DNA of 12,963 nt, taken from contig MAXT01000116.1 in NCBI GenBank assembly GCA_001751225.1, forward strand, positions 1 through 12,963, read 5' to 3'. This DNA comes from Desulfuromonadales bacterium C00003107 (lineage in GTDB: Bacteria; Desulfobacterota; Desulfuromonadia; Desulfuromonadales; Syntrophotaleaceae). Below are positions 6,838-12,963 of the stretch, in pieces. Under the pieces are notes generated by a model. The model searched no databases. It had not been told where the DNA came from and saw nothing but the letters and a program-made list of their open reading frames with translations. The number at the start of each line of letters is the position of its first letter. The stretch's first letter is position 1. A program made the position numbers and the translations under genes.

Positions 6838-8208
6838 TTAATAGCCTTCCTTACGCTTGGACTGGTCTTCAAAGCGAGTAAACTGGCCCTGAAAGGTCAG
6901 GTGTACGGTGCCGATAGGACCGTTACGCTGCTTACCAATGACGATTTCGGCATCCTTTTCGTGATCCTTATCGCAGGTGCGGTCACGACTTTTGCAATCC
7001 TCGCAATAGACCGCCTCACGATAGATAAACATGATGACGTCAGCATCCTGCTCAATGGCACCCGACTCTCGCAGGTCAGCCATGATCGGTCTTTTATCCG
7101 TGCGGTTTTCCAGAGAACGATTAAGCTGCGAAAGGGCGATGACCGGGATTTTGAGTTCCTTGGCCAGAGCTTTCAAAGATCGGGAAATTTCCGAGATCTC
7201 CTGCTGGCGACTTTCAGAATTATGCCCCTGCATGAGCTGCAGGTAATCGACCACAACCAGCCCCAGATTCTTTTCGGCCTTAAGACGGCGGGCCTTGGCC
7301 CGCAACTCGAGAACCGTGATGGCCGGGGTGTCGTCGATGTAAATGGGTGCAGAAGAGAGCACGTCGGCGCCGTCGGTGAGTTTTCCCCAGTCGGAATCGA
7401 CCAAATGCCCGGTACGCAATCGGCTGGCATCAACCCGGGATACGGAACAAAGCATACGCTGAACCAACTGTTCCTTGCTCATTTCCAAGGAAAAGACCAG
7501 GGTGGACACAGGCGGGGTAGCTCGCACACCAGCATTCTCGACGATATTAAGAATAAAGGCGGTCTTACCCATGGAAGGACGCCCGGCAATAATAACCAAG
7601 TCAGAAGGTTGCATTCCGGCGGTCATGGTATCGAGATCAGTAAAGCCGGTCGGCACGCCCGTCACCAGTTCTTTGCGCTGGTAGAGCGTCTCGATATTCT
7701 TGAAGGTCTCCTGCATGATTTCGCGAGTAGAGAAGTAGGAAGGACTACTCTTCATGCCGCTGATCTCAAAAATCGACTTTTCGGCCCAGTCGAGGGTACT
7801 CTCGATATCGCCACCGTCATAACCGCGACTGGCAATTTCTGTGGCAACATTAATCATGTGCCGCGCCAGGGATTTTTCTTTAACCATGCGGCAGTAATAG
7901 CTGATATTGGCGGCAGTCGGCACATAATCGACCAATACCCCAAGATAGCTGCTACCGCCAACCTCTTCCAATTCGCCTTTTGTCTGTAGCATGGAGGTCA
8001 GGGTAACCAGGTCGGCGGGTTCGCCACGATCAGATAGATCGATCAAAGCGGAAAAGATCTTGCGATGACTTTCGCGGTAGAAATCCTCAGGCCGCAACAA
8101 CTCCAGGGCCTTGTTGAGGGCATCATTTTCCAGCAGAATGCCACCCAGAACGGACATCTCGCCCTCAAGACTTTGCGGCGGAAGACGATGGGACGACTGT
8201 TCACTCAT
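6838..8208 (-). CDS. dnaB: Replicative DNA helicase DnaB
   Basis: DnaB is the hexameric ring helicase that unwinds DNA at the replication fork. The 456 residues contain the N-terminal primase-interacting domain (about 8-110, starting PPQSLEGEMSVLGGIL). The RecA-like motor follows with Walker A GRPSMGKT (209-216), Walker B LVVVDYLQLM (317-326), the loop SQLNRSLENR (360-369) and the KQRNGPIG segment (426-433). Between YREAVY and AEIVIGKQRNG the loop is about nine residues longer than in E. coli DnaB. It carries Cys402, Cys405, Cys412 and His416, the spacing of a small zinc site. No intein is present. The ATG at 8208 is supported by AGGTGG nine bases upstream. It is the last gene of the rpsF operon, 72 bases after rplI with a long hairpin in that gap, and ends before the terminator at 6757-6797. 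Confidence 0.97.
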   Translation of the reverse strand: MSEQSSHRLPPQSLEGEMSVLGGILLENDALNKALELLRPEDFYRESHRKIFSALIDLSDRGEPADLVTLTSMLQTKGELEEVGGSSYLGVLVDYVPTAANISYYCRMVKEKSLARHMINVATEIASRGYDGGDIESTLDWAEKSIFEISGMKSSPSYFSTREIMQETFKNIETLYQRKELVTGVPTGFTDLDTMTAGMQPSDLVIIAGRPSMGKTAFILNIVENAGVRATPPVSTLVFSLEMSKEQLVQRMLCSVSRVDASRLRTGHLVDSDWGKLTDGADVLSSAPIYIDDTPAITVLELRAKARRLKAEKNLGLVVVDYLQLMQGHNSESRQQEISEISRSLKALAKELKIPVIALSQLNRSLENRTDKRPIMADLRESGAIEQDADVIMFIYREAVYCEDCKSRDRTCDKDHEKDAEIVIGKQRNGPIGTVHLTFQGQFTRFEDQSKRKEGY

Positions 8209-8236
8209 GTTTCATTCCACCTACTGGAGAAAGCCC

Positions 8237-8270
8237 TTGCCAGAGGACGGCGCTAACCGTCCTCTGGCAA
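8237..8270 (-). terminator. 14-bp hairpin between rplI and dnaB (attenuator or mRNA 3' end)
   Basis: The perfect arms TTGCCAGAGGACGG (8237-8250) and CCGTCCTCTGGCAA (8257-8270) enclose a 6-base loop. On the transcribed (-) strand the stem is followed by GGGCTTTCTCC, not a T run, so efficient intrinsic termination is doubtful. It begins 10 bases past the rplI stop and ends 28 bases before the dnaB start. It could partly terminate, or protect the ribosomal-protein mRNA end, so that dnaB is made at a lower level. The structure is certain; the role is inferred. Confidence 0.55.
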
Positions 8271-8280
8271 GAATTCATTC

Positions 8281-8730
8281 TTACTCTTCGCTAGCTACGA
8301 CAACGACCTTGAGGGTCGCAACGACACCGGCGGGCAACTTGACCGGAATCTCAAAATCACCCAGATTCTTAATAGGCTCGTCGAGCTGAATTTTCTTTCT
8401 GTCGATTTCGATGCCGGCTGCGCTAATTTTAGCAGCGAGCTCCATGGTGGTCACCGAACCGAACAGTTTTCCCTCTTCACCACTGCGCAGAGCAAACTCG
8501 CAGCTCAAGGCTTCGATCTGACCTTTGATCACCTCGGAAGCTTGAGTCACCTTCTCCGCCTTACGTTCCAGTTGGCGCTTTTGATGCTCCATTTCCTTGA
8601 TGTTGCGAGTGTTAGCTGCAACTGCAAGTTTTTTCGGGATCAGGTAGTTACGACCATAACCCGCTTTTACGCTAACAAGGTCACCAATAGTACCGAGACC
8701 GTCGATATTTTCTACAAGAATGATATCCAT
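8281..8730 (-). CDS. rplI: 50S ribosomal protein L9
   Basis: L9 binds 23S rRNA at the base of the L1 stalk and helps hold the reading frame. The N-terminal domain shows the family signature from residue 1: MDIILVENIDGLGTIGD, then VSVKAGYGRNYLIPKKLA. A long connecting helix rich in Lys, Glu and Gln follows (about 41-74), then the C-terminal RNA-binding domain to residue 149. That is full family length. The start is taken at the ATG at 8730, because GGAGG lies five bases upstream and the protein begins there as in other L9s. A TTG twelve bases earlier overlaps that ribosome site and can be ruled out. It follows the DUF2232 gene after 21 bases and precedes dnaB. Confidence 0.97.
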   Translation of the reverse strand: MDIILVENIDGLGTIGDLVSVKAGYGRNYLIPKKLAVAANTRNIKEMEHQKRQLERKAEKVTQASEVIKGQIEALSCEFALRSGEEGKLFGSVTTMELAAKISAAGIEIDRKKIQLDEPIKNLGDFEIPVKLPAGVVATLKVVVVASEE

Positions 8731-8751
8731 CGCTTCCTCCAAAAAAAGGAT

Positions 8752-9681
8752 CTAGTCCTTTGCTTTTCGTGGTTTTCTAAAATCAATCCACAAATCGAAG
8801 ACACCAATTCCGGCCACAAGTGCCGGCAACGGGTTGAGAGTCGCCAAAAGTATATAACCCAAGGTCCGCAACAGGGGAGAAACCCGCCGGGTGCGAAAAA
8901 AATATCGCACAATGGCCAGACCCTGCAGAAAATAGAGGGCCAGCATGACCACCAGCAGATTGAGAGCAACCATCGCTAAAATTCCATCGGCCAACAACAC
9001 ACCGATGCCAGCCAGGATCAGCCCCCAGATCCACAACTCGGGAATCTTCCATTGATCAAAAGGTATCCCAGGAATGCTGTAGCGAGAGCGAGCAGCCAAG
9101 ACCAAGCCGAACAGGGTGGTCAACAACAAAAGACCATACCCAACCATAGCGGCCGCCGGATATACCTGCAGTAGCAGGTCCCCGGTGTTACGCACAGTCT
9201 TTTCGAACTGCGCAGCTTGTACTGCAGGCAGTTCCATGTCCTTGGCCAGGGTCAGAGCCGTTTCTATCTCTGCCTGAATATAATTCTCGACCAGGGTAGT
9301 CACCCCCATCTGTTGCTGAGCAGCGAGTCCATACAAAGATAGGCTGCCTATACCAAGCAACAGAGCCAGGCTCCAAGTCACGGCCCGCGTCCAGCTGACT
9401 CCACGCCTTAGCAATAGAGCCAACAGCAGAGCCGGGGCACCGAACTGTACCAGACAACCGACAGCAGCCACTTGACTGATGAAAGCAAATGCCGCGATAC
9501 ATGTACCTGCAACGACCAAGCAACCGGCAAGCAGCCCAAAGCGCATAGCAATATAGGCAGCTGGCAGAGGCACCAAAAAAGCTGCCAGCGCACCGACAGG
9601 CAATAGCCCGACTGTGCCTTGTAGCAATAAAGTCACAAGGATTGCGGCAACAATTAATCCACCAGTTTGGACCTGCTTCAC
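8752..9681 (-). CDS. DUF2232 (YybS-like) multi-pass membrane protein
   Basis: This is an integral membrane protein of unknown function, encoded inside a ribosomal-protein operon. The 309 residues are very hydrophobic, with about eight membrane segments. The first half holds several close-packed helices, then comes a hydrophilic amphipathic stretch at roughly 123-165 (ENYIQAEIETALTLAKDMELP). More helices follow, and the C-terminus is basic (FRKPRKAKD). A DUF2232 protein at this place, between rpsR and rplI, is the known arrangement in deltaproteobacteria and, as yybS, is near rplI-dnaB in Firmicutes. Of two in-frame GTG codons (9687 and 9681), the second is chosen because GGGAGGG runs into the first and leaves a normal six-base spacing to the second. 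No catalytic motif is seen, so I give no function. Confidence 0.8.
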   Translation of the reverse strand: MKQVQTGGLIVAAILVTLLLQGTVGLLPVGALAAFLVPLPAAYIAMRFGLLAGCLVVAGTCIAAFAFISQVAAVGCLVQFGAPALLLALLLRRGVSWTRAVTWSLALLLGIGSLSLYGLAAQQQMGVTTLVENYIQAEIETALTLAKDMELPAVQAAQFEKTVRNTGDLLLQVYPAAAMVGYGLLLLTTLFGLVLAARSRYSIPGIPFDQWKIPELWIWGLILAGIGVLLADGILAMVALNLLVVMLALYFLQGLAIVRYFFRTRRVSPLLRTLGYILLATLNPLPALVAGIGVFDLWIDFRKPRKAKD

Positions 9682-9711
9682 AAGCACCCTCCCATTGTAA
9701 CGGTCGACGAT

Positions 9712-9990
9712 TTAATCGAGAGAGTGACTAGAGGTAAAAGGCAGCAGAGCAATATTGCGGGCCCGCTTAATCGCTTCGCACACTTTACGCTGATGATCTG
9801 CACAACAACCGGAAATCCGACGAGGTACAATCTTGCCACGCTCAGAGATAAAGTAACGCAGGTTGCGAACTTCTTTGTAATCGATTTTCATGGATTTGTC
9901 GCCACAAAACCGGCATCCTTTACGACGGGTAAAACGACGACGAGCGGGAGCACCTTTAGCGCCAGCGGGAGCACGTTTCTGAAAAGCCAT
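9712..9990 (-). CDS. rpsR: 30S ribosomal protein S18, cysteine-containing form
   Basis: S18 forms a pair with S6 on the platform of the small subunit. The 92 residues contain the family core from about 35: [26 protein letters not shown], then [20 protein letters not shown]. Cys26 and Cys29 (CRFC) with Cys62/Cys63 and His66 fit the zinc-type (C+) S18 rather than the cysteine-free form. The N-terminus has a basic Ala/Arg-rich lead of about 24 residues. The ATG at 9990 has AAGGAT upstream at normal spacing. It lies 34 bases after rpsF and 30 before the DUF2232 gene, so all are probably one transcript. Confidence 0.97.
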   Translation of the reverse strand: MAFQKRAPAGAKGAPARRRFTRRKGCRFCGDKSMKIDYKEVRNLRYFISERGKIVPRRISGCCADHQRKVCEAIKRARNIALLPFTSSHSLD

Positions 9991-10024
9991 ATGTGAAATC
10001 CTTTTCGGTTTCGAGTGTTATTTA

Positions 10025-10447
10025 TTAAGCGGTCTCTTCTGCGGCAGGACCTTCAGCAGTCGGCGCCTTTTCAGCGGCGGGAGCCTCTTCTACGGCAGGA
10101 GTCGCGTCAGCGTCAGCGGCAGGAGCCTCTTCTGCAGGCGTCTCAACAACGACTACCGTCCCTTTAGGCAGCACAATAGTCTGAAACTTGATGATCTTCT
10201 CATCCAAGCGCAGACGTCGCTCAAACTCGGCGATAACCGTGGCGCCGGCTTCGAAGGTTACCAGGACATAACTACCGCGGGTCTGCTTCTTGACCGGATA
10301 GGCGAGCTTGCGCGCGCCCCACTCATCCACCTTCAGGATATTGGCATCCTGTTCGGTCAGAATGTTTTTGAACTTATCCAGAATGGCGGCGTAGTCATCA
10401 CCGACCACCTCCGGATGTACAATGAAAATGTGTTCGTAAGTACGCAT
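10025..10447 (-). CDS. rpsF: 30S ribosomal protein S6 with Ala/Glu/Pro-rich tail
   Basis: S6 binds S18 and 16S rRNA in the small-subunit platform. The fold covers about residues 1-100: MRTYEHIFIVHPEV at the start, WGARKLAYPVKKQTRGSYVLVTFEA in the middle, and RLDEKIIKFQTIVLP. From about 103 to 140 the chain is a low-complexity tail of Ala, Glu and Pro with EEAPAA-type repeats. This is not part of the fold and is probably disordered and acidic; S6 tails vary between species (E. coli ends in poly-Glu). The ATG at 10447 has GGAG about ten bases upstream. It is the first gene of rpsF-rpsR-DUF2232-rplI-dnaB, preceded by a likely promoter at 10535-10563. Confidence 0.96.
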   Translation of the reverse strand: MRTYEHIFIVHPEVVGDDYAAILDKFKNILTEQDANILKVDEWGARKLAYPVKKQTRGSYVLVTFEAGATVIAEFERRLRLDEKIIKFQTIVLPKGTVVVVETPAEEAPAADADATPAVEEAPAAEKAPTAEGPAAEETA

Positions 10448-10463
10448 GTTCGACGTTCTCCTC

Positions 10464-10497
10464 TAGAGTTAGAAGCCCCGAAACCAATCCGGAGCAA
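10464..10497 (-). promoter_or_regulatory. Possible hairpin in the rpsF leader
   Basis: In the predicted leader, GCTCCG and CGGGGC can pair (six pairs including one G-U) around a nine-base loop, ending about 20 bases before the rpsF start and close to its ribosome site. rpsF leaders in many bacteria carry a structure bound by the S6:S18 pair for feedback control. I cannot confirm that this stem is that element; it is short and could be chance. Confidence 0.25.
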
Positions 10498-10534
10498 GGA
10501 GCGGGCACTATGCCCAGAAAAAACAGAACTTTAC

Positions 10535-10563
10535 TTAGTAACATAACCGCTACGAGTTTACAA
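10535..10563 (-). promoter_or_regulatory. Candidate promoter of the rpsF operon
   Basis: On the - strand TTGTAA (complement of 10558-10563) is followed after 17 bases by TACTAA (complement of 10535-10540). A TG one base before the -10 makes an extended -10. The -10 itself is a weak match (three of six). CTAAGTAAA (complement of 10530-10538) overlaps the -10 and repeats the 9-mer found at the gltA promoter. GCTTA/TAAGC arms at 10565-10579 lie just upstream of the -35. The leader would be about 80 bases. Confidence 0.4.
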
Positions 10564-10597
10564 TGCTTATTACTTAAGCGACCGCCACCTCACTCGG

Positions 10598-11692
10598 TTA
10601 GACATTAAATCGGAAATGCATCACATCGCCGTCCTTAACCAGGTATTCTTTGCCTTCAAGACGCATCAGACCTTTTTCCTTGGCGCCCGCTTCACCGGAG
10701 GAGGCAATGAAATCGTCGTAGCCGATCACCTCCGCACGAATAAAGCCCTTTTCAAAGTCTGTATGTATCACACCGGCTGCGGCCGGTGCTTTGGAATCGC
10801 GACTAACGGTCCAGGCACGGACTTCTTTTTTGCCAGCGGTAAAATAGGTAATAAGGCCGAGCAATTCATAACCACCTTGAATCATACGGTCAAGCCCTGA
10901 CTCCTGGAGGCCGAGTTCGTTCAGGAAATCGATCTTTTCATCGTCTTCCAGTTCCGCTACCTCGGCTTCAATTTTGCCACAGATGGCAACAAACTGGGCA
11001 CCTTCTGCCTCAGCATGGGATTTAACCTGCTTGGCGAAGGGATGCGTACCGTCCAGATCGTCCTCAGCCACATTAGCCACATAGAGAACTGGCTTGATAG
11101 TAATCAGATGCAGATCATTAATAACCTGACACTCTTCTCTGCTAAGGCCCAAGGCTAGCGCAGGCCGGCCCTCATCAAGACAGTCACGGACCCGGATAAG
11201 AATCTCGACTTCGGCCTGTACCTTTTTATCACCGCTTTTAGCCAGCTTCTGGCTGCGAGTGATTCGTTTTTCCACCGTGTCCAGATCGGCAAGGTTCAGC
11301 TCTGTCTGAATAACCTCGATGTCCCGCATGGGATCAACGCCGCCGTCGACATGCACCACATTGTCATCATTGAAACACCGTACAATATGGGCGATGGCAT
11401 CTACTTGCCGGATATTCCCAAGGAACTGATTGCCGAGGCCCTCTCCTTTGCTGGCACCCTTGACCAGACCAGCAATATCCACGAATTCAATGGTGGTTGG
11501 TAACACCCTTTCTGGAACGACGATGGCAGACAGGGCCTCTAAACGCATATCAGGCACCGCCACTACACCCACATTAGGTTCGATGGTACAGAAGGGATAG
11601 TTGGCCGACTCGGCGCCTGCGGAAGTAATGGCGTTAAAAATGGTCGATTTGCCGATATTCGGCAGGCCGACGATGCCGCACTTAAAACCCAT
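10598..11692 (-). CDS. ychF: Ribosome-associated ATPase YchF (OLA1 family)
   Basis: YchF is an Obg-related P-loop protein that binds ribosomes and prefers ATP to GTP; it is linked to stress response and translation. The 364 residues show the G1 loop GLPNIGKST (9-17), [12 protein letters not shown] (31-42), the G3 segment [20 protein letters not shown] (72-91), and NVAE (207-210) in place of the NKxD guanine motif, as expected for an ATP-preferring member. The C-terminal TGS-like domain runs from about 280, with [13 protein letters not shown], then [14 protein letters not shown], ending [15 protein letters not shown]. Length matches E. coli YchF (363). The ATG at 11692 has AGGA about eight bases upstream. 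It lies between hppA (-) and rpsF (-), separated from hppA by a terminator, so it is probably expressed on its own. No clear promoter is seen in the 60-base gap. Confidence 0.97.
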   Translation of the reverse strand: MGFKCGIVGLPNIGKSTIFNAITSAGAESANYPFCTIEPNVGVVAVPDMRLEALSAIVVPERVLPTTIEFVDIAGLVKGASKGEGLGNQFLGNIRQVDAIAHIVRCFNDDNVVHVDGGVDPMRDIEVIQTELNLADLDTVEKRITRSQKLAKSGDKKVQAEVEILIRVRDCLDEGRPALALGLSREECQVINDLHLITIKPVLYVANVAEDDLDGTHPFAKQVKSHAEAEGAQFVAICGKIEAEVAELEDDEKIDFLNELGLQESGLDRMIQGGYELLGLITYFTAGKKEVRAWTVSRDSKAPAAAGVIHTDFEKGFIRAEVIGYDDFIASSGEAGAKEKGLMRLEGKEYLVKDGDVMHFRFNV

Positions 11693-11743
11693 GGTATGTT
11701 CCTGAATGAAAGGCTGATTGACGAAAGAATGGTAATGGACAGA

Positions 11744-11782
11744 CTATAAATAACGATAGCCGGGAAGATCTCCCGGCTATCG
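11744..11782 (-). terminator. Intrinsic terminator of hppA
   Basis: A perfect 12-bp stem (CGATAGCCGGGA at 11754-11765, TCCCGGCTATCG at 11771-11782) with a 5-base loop is followed on the - strand by TTATTTATAG. It begins 32 bases past the hppA stop. The T run is interrupted, so termination may be less than complete. Confidence 0.8.
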
Positions 11783-11814
11783 ATTTGGTCATTAAGTGCT
11801 TACCTACCTGATCA

Positions 11815-12963
11815 TTACTTCCAAAACTCAACAAGCACGGGTGCAATAACCAGGGCCACAACGCTCATCAGCTTGATGAGGATGTTCATGGCCGGACCGG
11901 AGGTATCTTTGAAGGGGTCGCCAACGGTATCACCAACAACAGCTGCCATATGAGCATCGCCGCCCTTGCTTTCACCGTCCAATTTACCCGATTCAATGTA
12001 TTTCTTTGCGTTGTCCCAGGCACCACCGCCATTGGACATCATCAGCGCCAGCAATACCCCGGCCAGAGTGGCCCCGGCGAGCATGCCGCCAAGAGCTTCG
12101 ATACCGATGATAAAACCAACCAGAACCGGCGCAGAAACAGCCACAACACCAGGCAGTACCATTTCCCGCAGGGCGGCACGAGCCGAGATATCGATGCATT
12201 TTTGAGATTCAGGCTTAACCCCGGGTTTGCCTTCCAGCAGGCCCGGAATTTCGCGGAACTGACGGCGAATTTCGTCCACCATCTTACCGGCAGCGCGACC
12301 GACAGAAGTCATGGTCATAGCACCGATCAGGAAGGGCAGCATGCCGCCGATAAACAAGCCGATAACCACCTTTGGTTCAATCAGGTTGATGCTTGTCAGG
12401 CCAACGGTGGTGGCATAGGCGGAGAACAGGGCCAGAGCCGTCAAAGCCGCGGAGCCAATGGCAAAGCCTTTACCGATTGCTGCGGTAGTGTTACCGATGG
12501 CATCAAGACCGTCAGTAATGTCGCGAACGTCAGAACCGAGTCCGCACATTTCGGAGATACCACCAGCATTGTCAGCAATGGGGCCGTAAGCGTCAACAGT
12601 CATGGTGACACCAACGGTGGCCAGCATGCCAACAGCGGCGATACCGATACCGTACAGACCAGCGAAGTGGTTAGCGACAAAGATGCCCATGCAGATGATC
12701 AGAATCGGCAGAGCGCAGGACTCAAGACCAACGGCAAGACCGTTAATGATATTGGTAGCCGGGCCGGTCTTGCTGGCCTCAGCGATGCGTGCCACGGGGG
12801 ATGATGCGGTGTAATACTCTGTGATCTGGCCGATGGCGATGCCCGCCAGGGTGCCGGCCAGAATAGCGTAAAACACACCGACATTGATGCCAAGGCTCTT
12901 AATCACAAAGAAGGCAGCAACCAGAAAGCCAGCAGCGGCCACAAAGGTGGTGTAGTGCAGGGC
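11815..12963 (-). CDS. hppA: Membrane-bound ion-pumping pyrophosphatase, C-terminal part, K+-dependent type
   Basis: This enzyme couples hydrolysis of pyrophosphate to pumping of H+ or Na+ across the inner membrane. The 5' end lies beyond the right edge; 382 residues are visible, a bit over half of the usual 670-700. The family blocks are present in order: [49 protein letters not shown], and [23 protein letters not shown] near the end, separated by many membrane helices. In GNTTAAIGK (complement of about 12469-12495) an Ala follows GNTT, where K+-independent enzymes have Lys. This places it in the K+-stimulated branch, which includes both H+ and Na+ pumps; the pumped ion cannot be decided from this part. 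A GTG at 12942 is in frame but internal. It is followed by a terminator and then ychF. Confidence 0.95.
   Translation of the reverse strand, partial: ALHYTTFVAAAGFLVAAFFVIKSLGINVGVFYAILAGTLAGIAIGQITEYYTASSPVARIAEASKTGPATNIINGLAVGLESCALPILIICMGIFVANHFAGLYGIGIAAVGMLATVGVTMTVDAYGPIADNAGGISEMCGLGSDVRDITDGLDAIGNTTAAIGKGFAIGSAALTALALFSAYATTVGLTSINLIEPKVVIGLFIGGMLPFLIGAMTMTSVGRAAGKMVDEIRRQFREIPGLLEGKPGVKPESQKCIDISARAALREMVLPGVVAVSAPVLVGFIIGIEALGGMLAGATLAGVLLALMMSNGGGAWDNAKKYIESGKLDGESKGGDAHMAAVVGDTVGDPFKDTSGPAMNILIKLMSVVALVIAPVLVEFWK

Noticed and set aside
6781..7989. 402-codon open frame on the + strand opposite dnaB
   Set aside because: It is antisense to a complete, motif-perfect DnaB, has no recognisable domain, and no ribosome site supports it.
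11950..12804. 284-codon open frame on the + strand opposite hppA
   Set aside because: It is antisense to conserved pyrophosphatase blocks, rich in Gln/His/Asn as antisense frames of Ala/Gly/Val-rich membrane proteins are.
1..12963. Search for CRISPR arrays, tRNA/rRNA genes, insertion sequences, phage or defence genes
   Set aside because: I saw no spaced repeats, cloverleaf, transposase, integrase or toxin-antitoxin pair; apart from the broken pair near 1,070 the region is housekeeping.

Overview
The window looks like ordinary chromosome from a Gram-negative deltaproteobacterium, most likely in the Desulfuromonadales/Geobacter/Pelobacter group. The reasons are a citrate synthase of the eukaryote-like type known from that group, a potassium-type membrane pyrophosphatase, a dus-ntrB-ntrC cluster, and the gene order rpsF-rpsR-DUF2232-rplI-dnaB. 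The genus call is inference, since no 16S or other marker lies in the window. Genes are closely packed, with Shine-Dalgarno sites and hairpin terminators in the expected places.

Region 1 (1-1545) is the disturbed part. It holds the C-terminal end of a TolC/NodT-type outer membrane efflux protein (+), then a PqiA-like zinc-ribbon membrane protein (+) cut off after its second membrane helix. A CheY/DivK-like receiver gene on the opposite strand is cut off before its last third. The two broken genes meet tail to tail near 1060-1090, and each open frame runs on as antisense of the other. This is either a deletion or rearrangement scar or an assembly error.

Region 2 (1478-3119) is a single-gene citrate synthase unit (-) with its own terminator and a good sigma70-type promoter (2974-3002). 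A perfect 9-bp inverted repeat flanks that promoter. The same 9-mer occurs in the rpsF promoter region.

Region 3 (3120-6795) is a tight + strand cluster: tRNA-dihydrouridine synthase, a soluble PAS histidine kinase (NtrB-like) and an NtrC-family sigma54 activator. It ends in a strong bidirectional terminator shared with dnaB. It matches the known nifR3-ntrB-ntrC arrangement.

Region 4 (6838-10597) is the - strand operon rpsF-rpsR-DUF2232 membrane protein-rplI-dnaB. A 14-bp hairpin lies between rplI and dnaB, and the DnaB has an unusual Cys/His-rich loop. Region 5 (10598-12963) holds the ribosome-associated ATPase ychF and the C-terminal 382 residues of a proton/sodium-pumping pyrophosphatase (hppA), both on the - strand, with a terminator between them.

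I found no tRNA, rRNA, CRISPR array, insertion sequence or phage gene, and no convincing new system. The points most worth checking are the pqiA/receiver junction, the repeated 9-mer at two promoters, and the DnaB Cys/His loop. No gene-free stretch exceeds about 270 bases.
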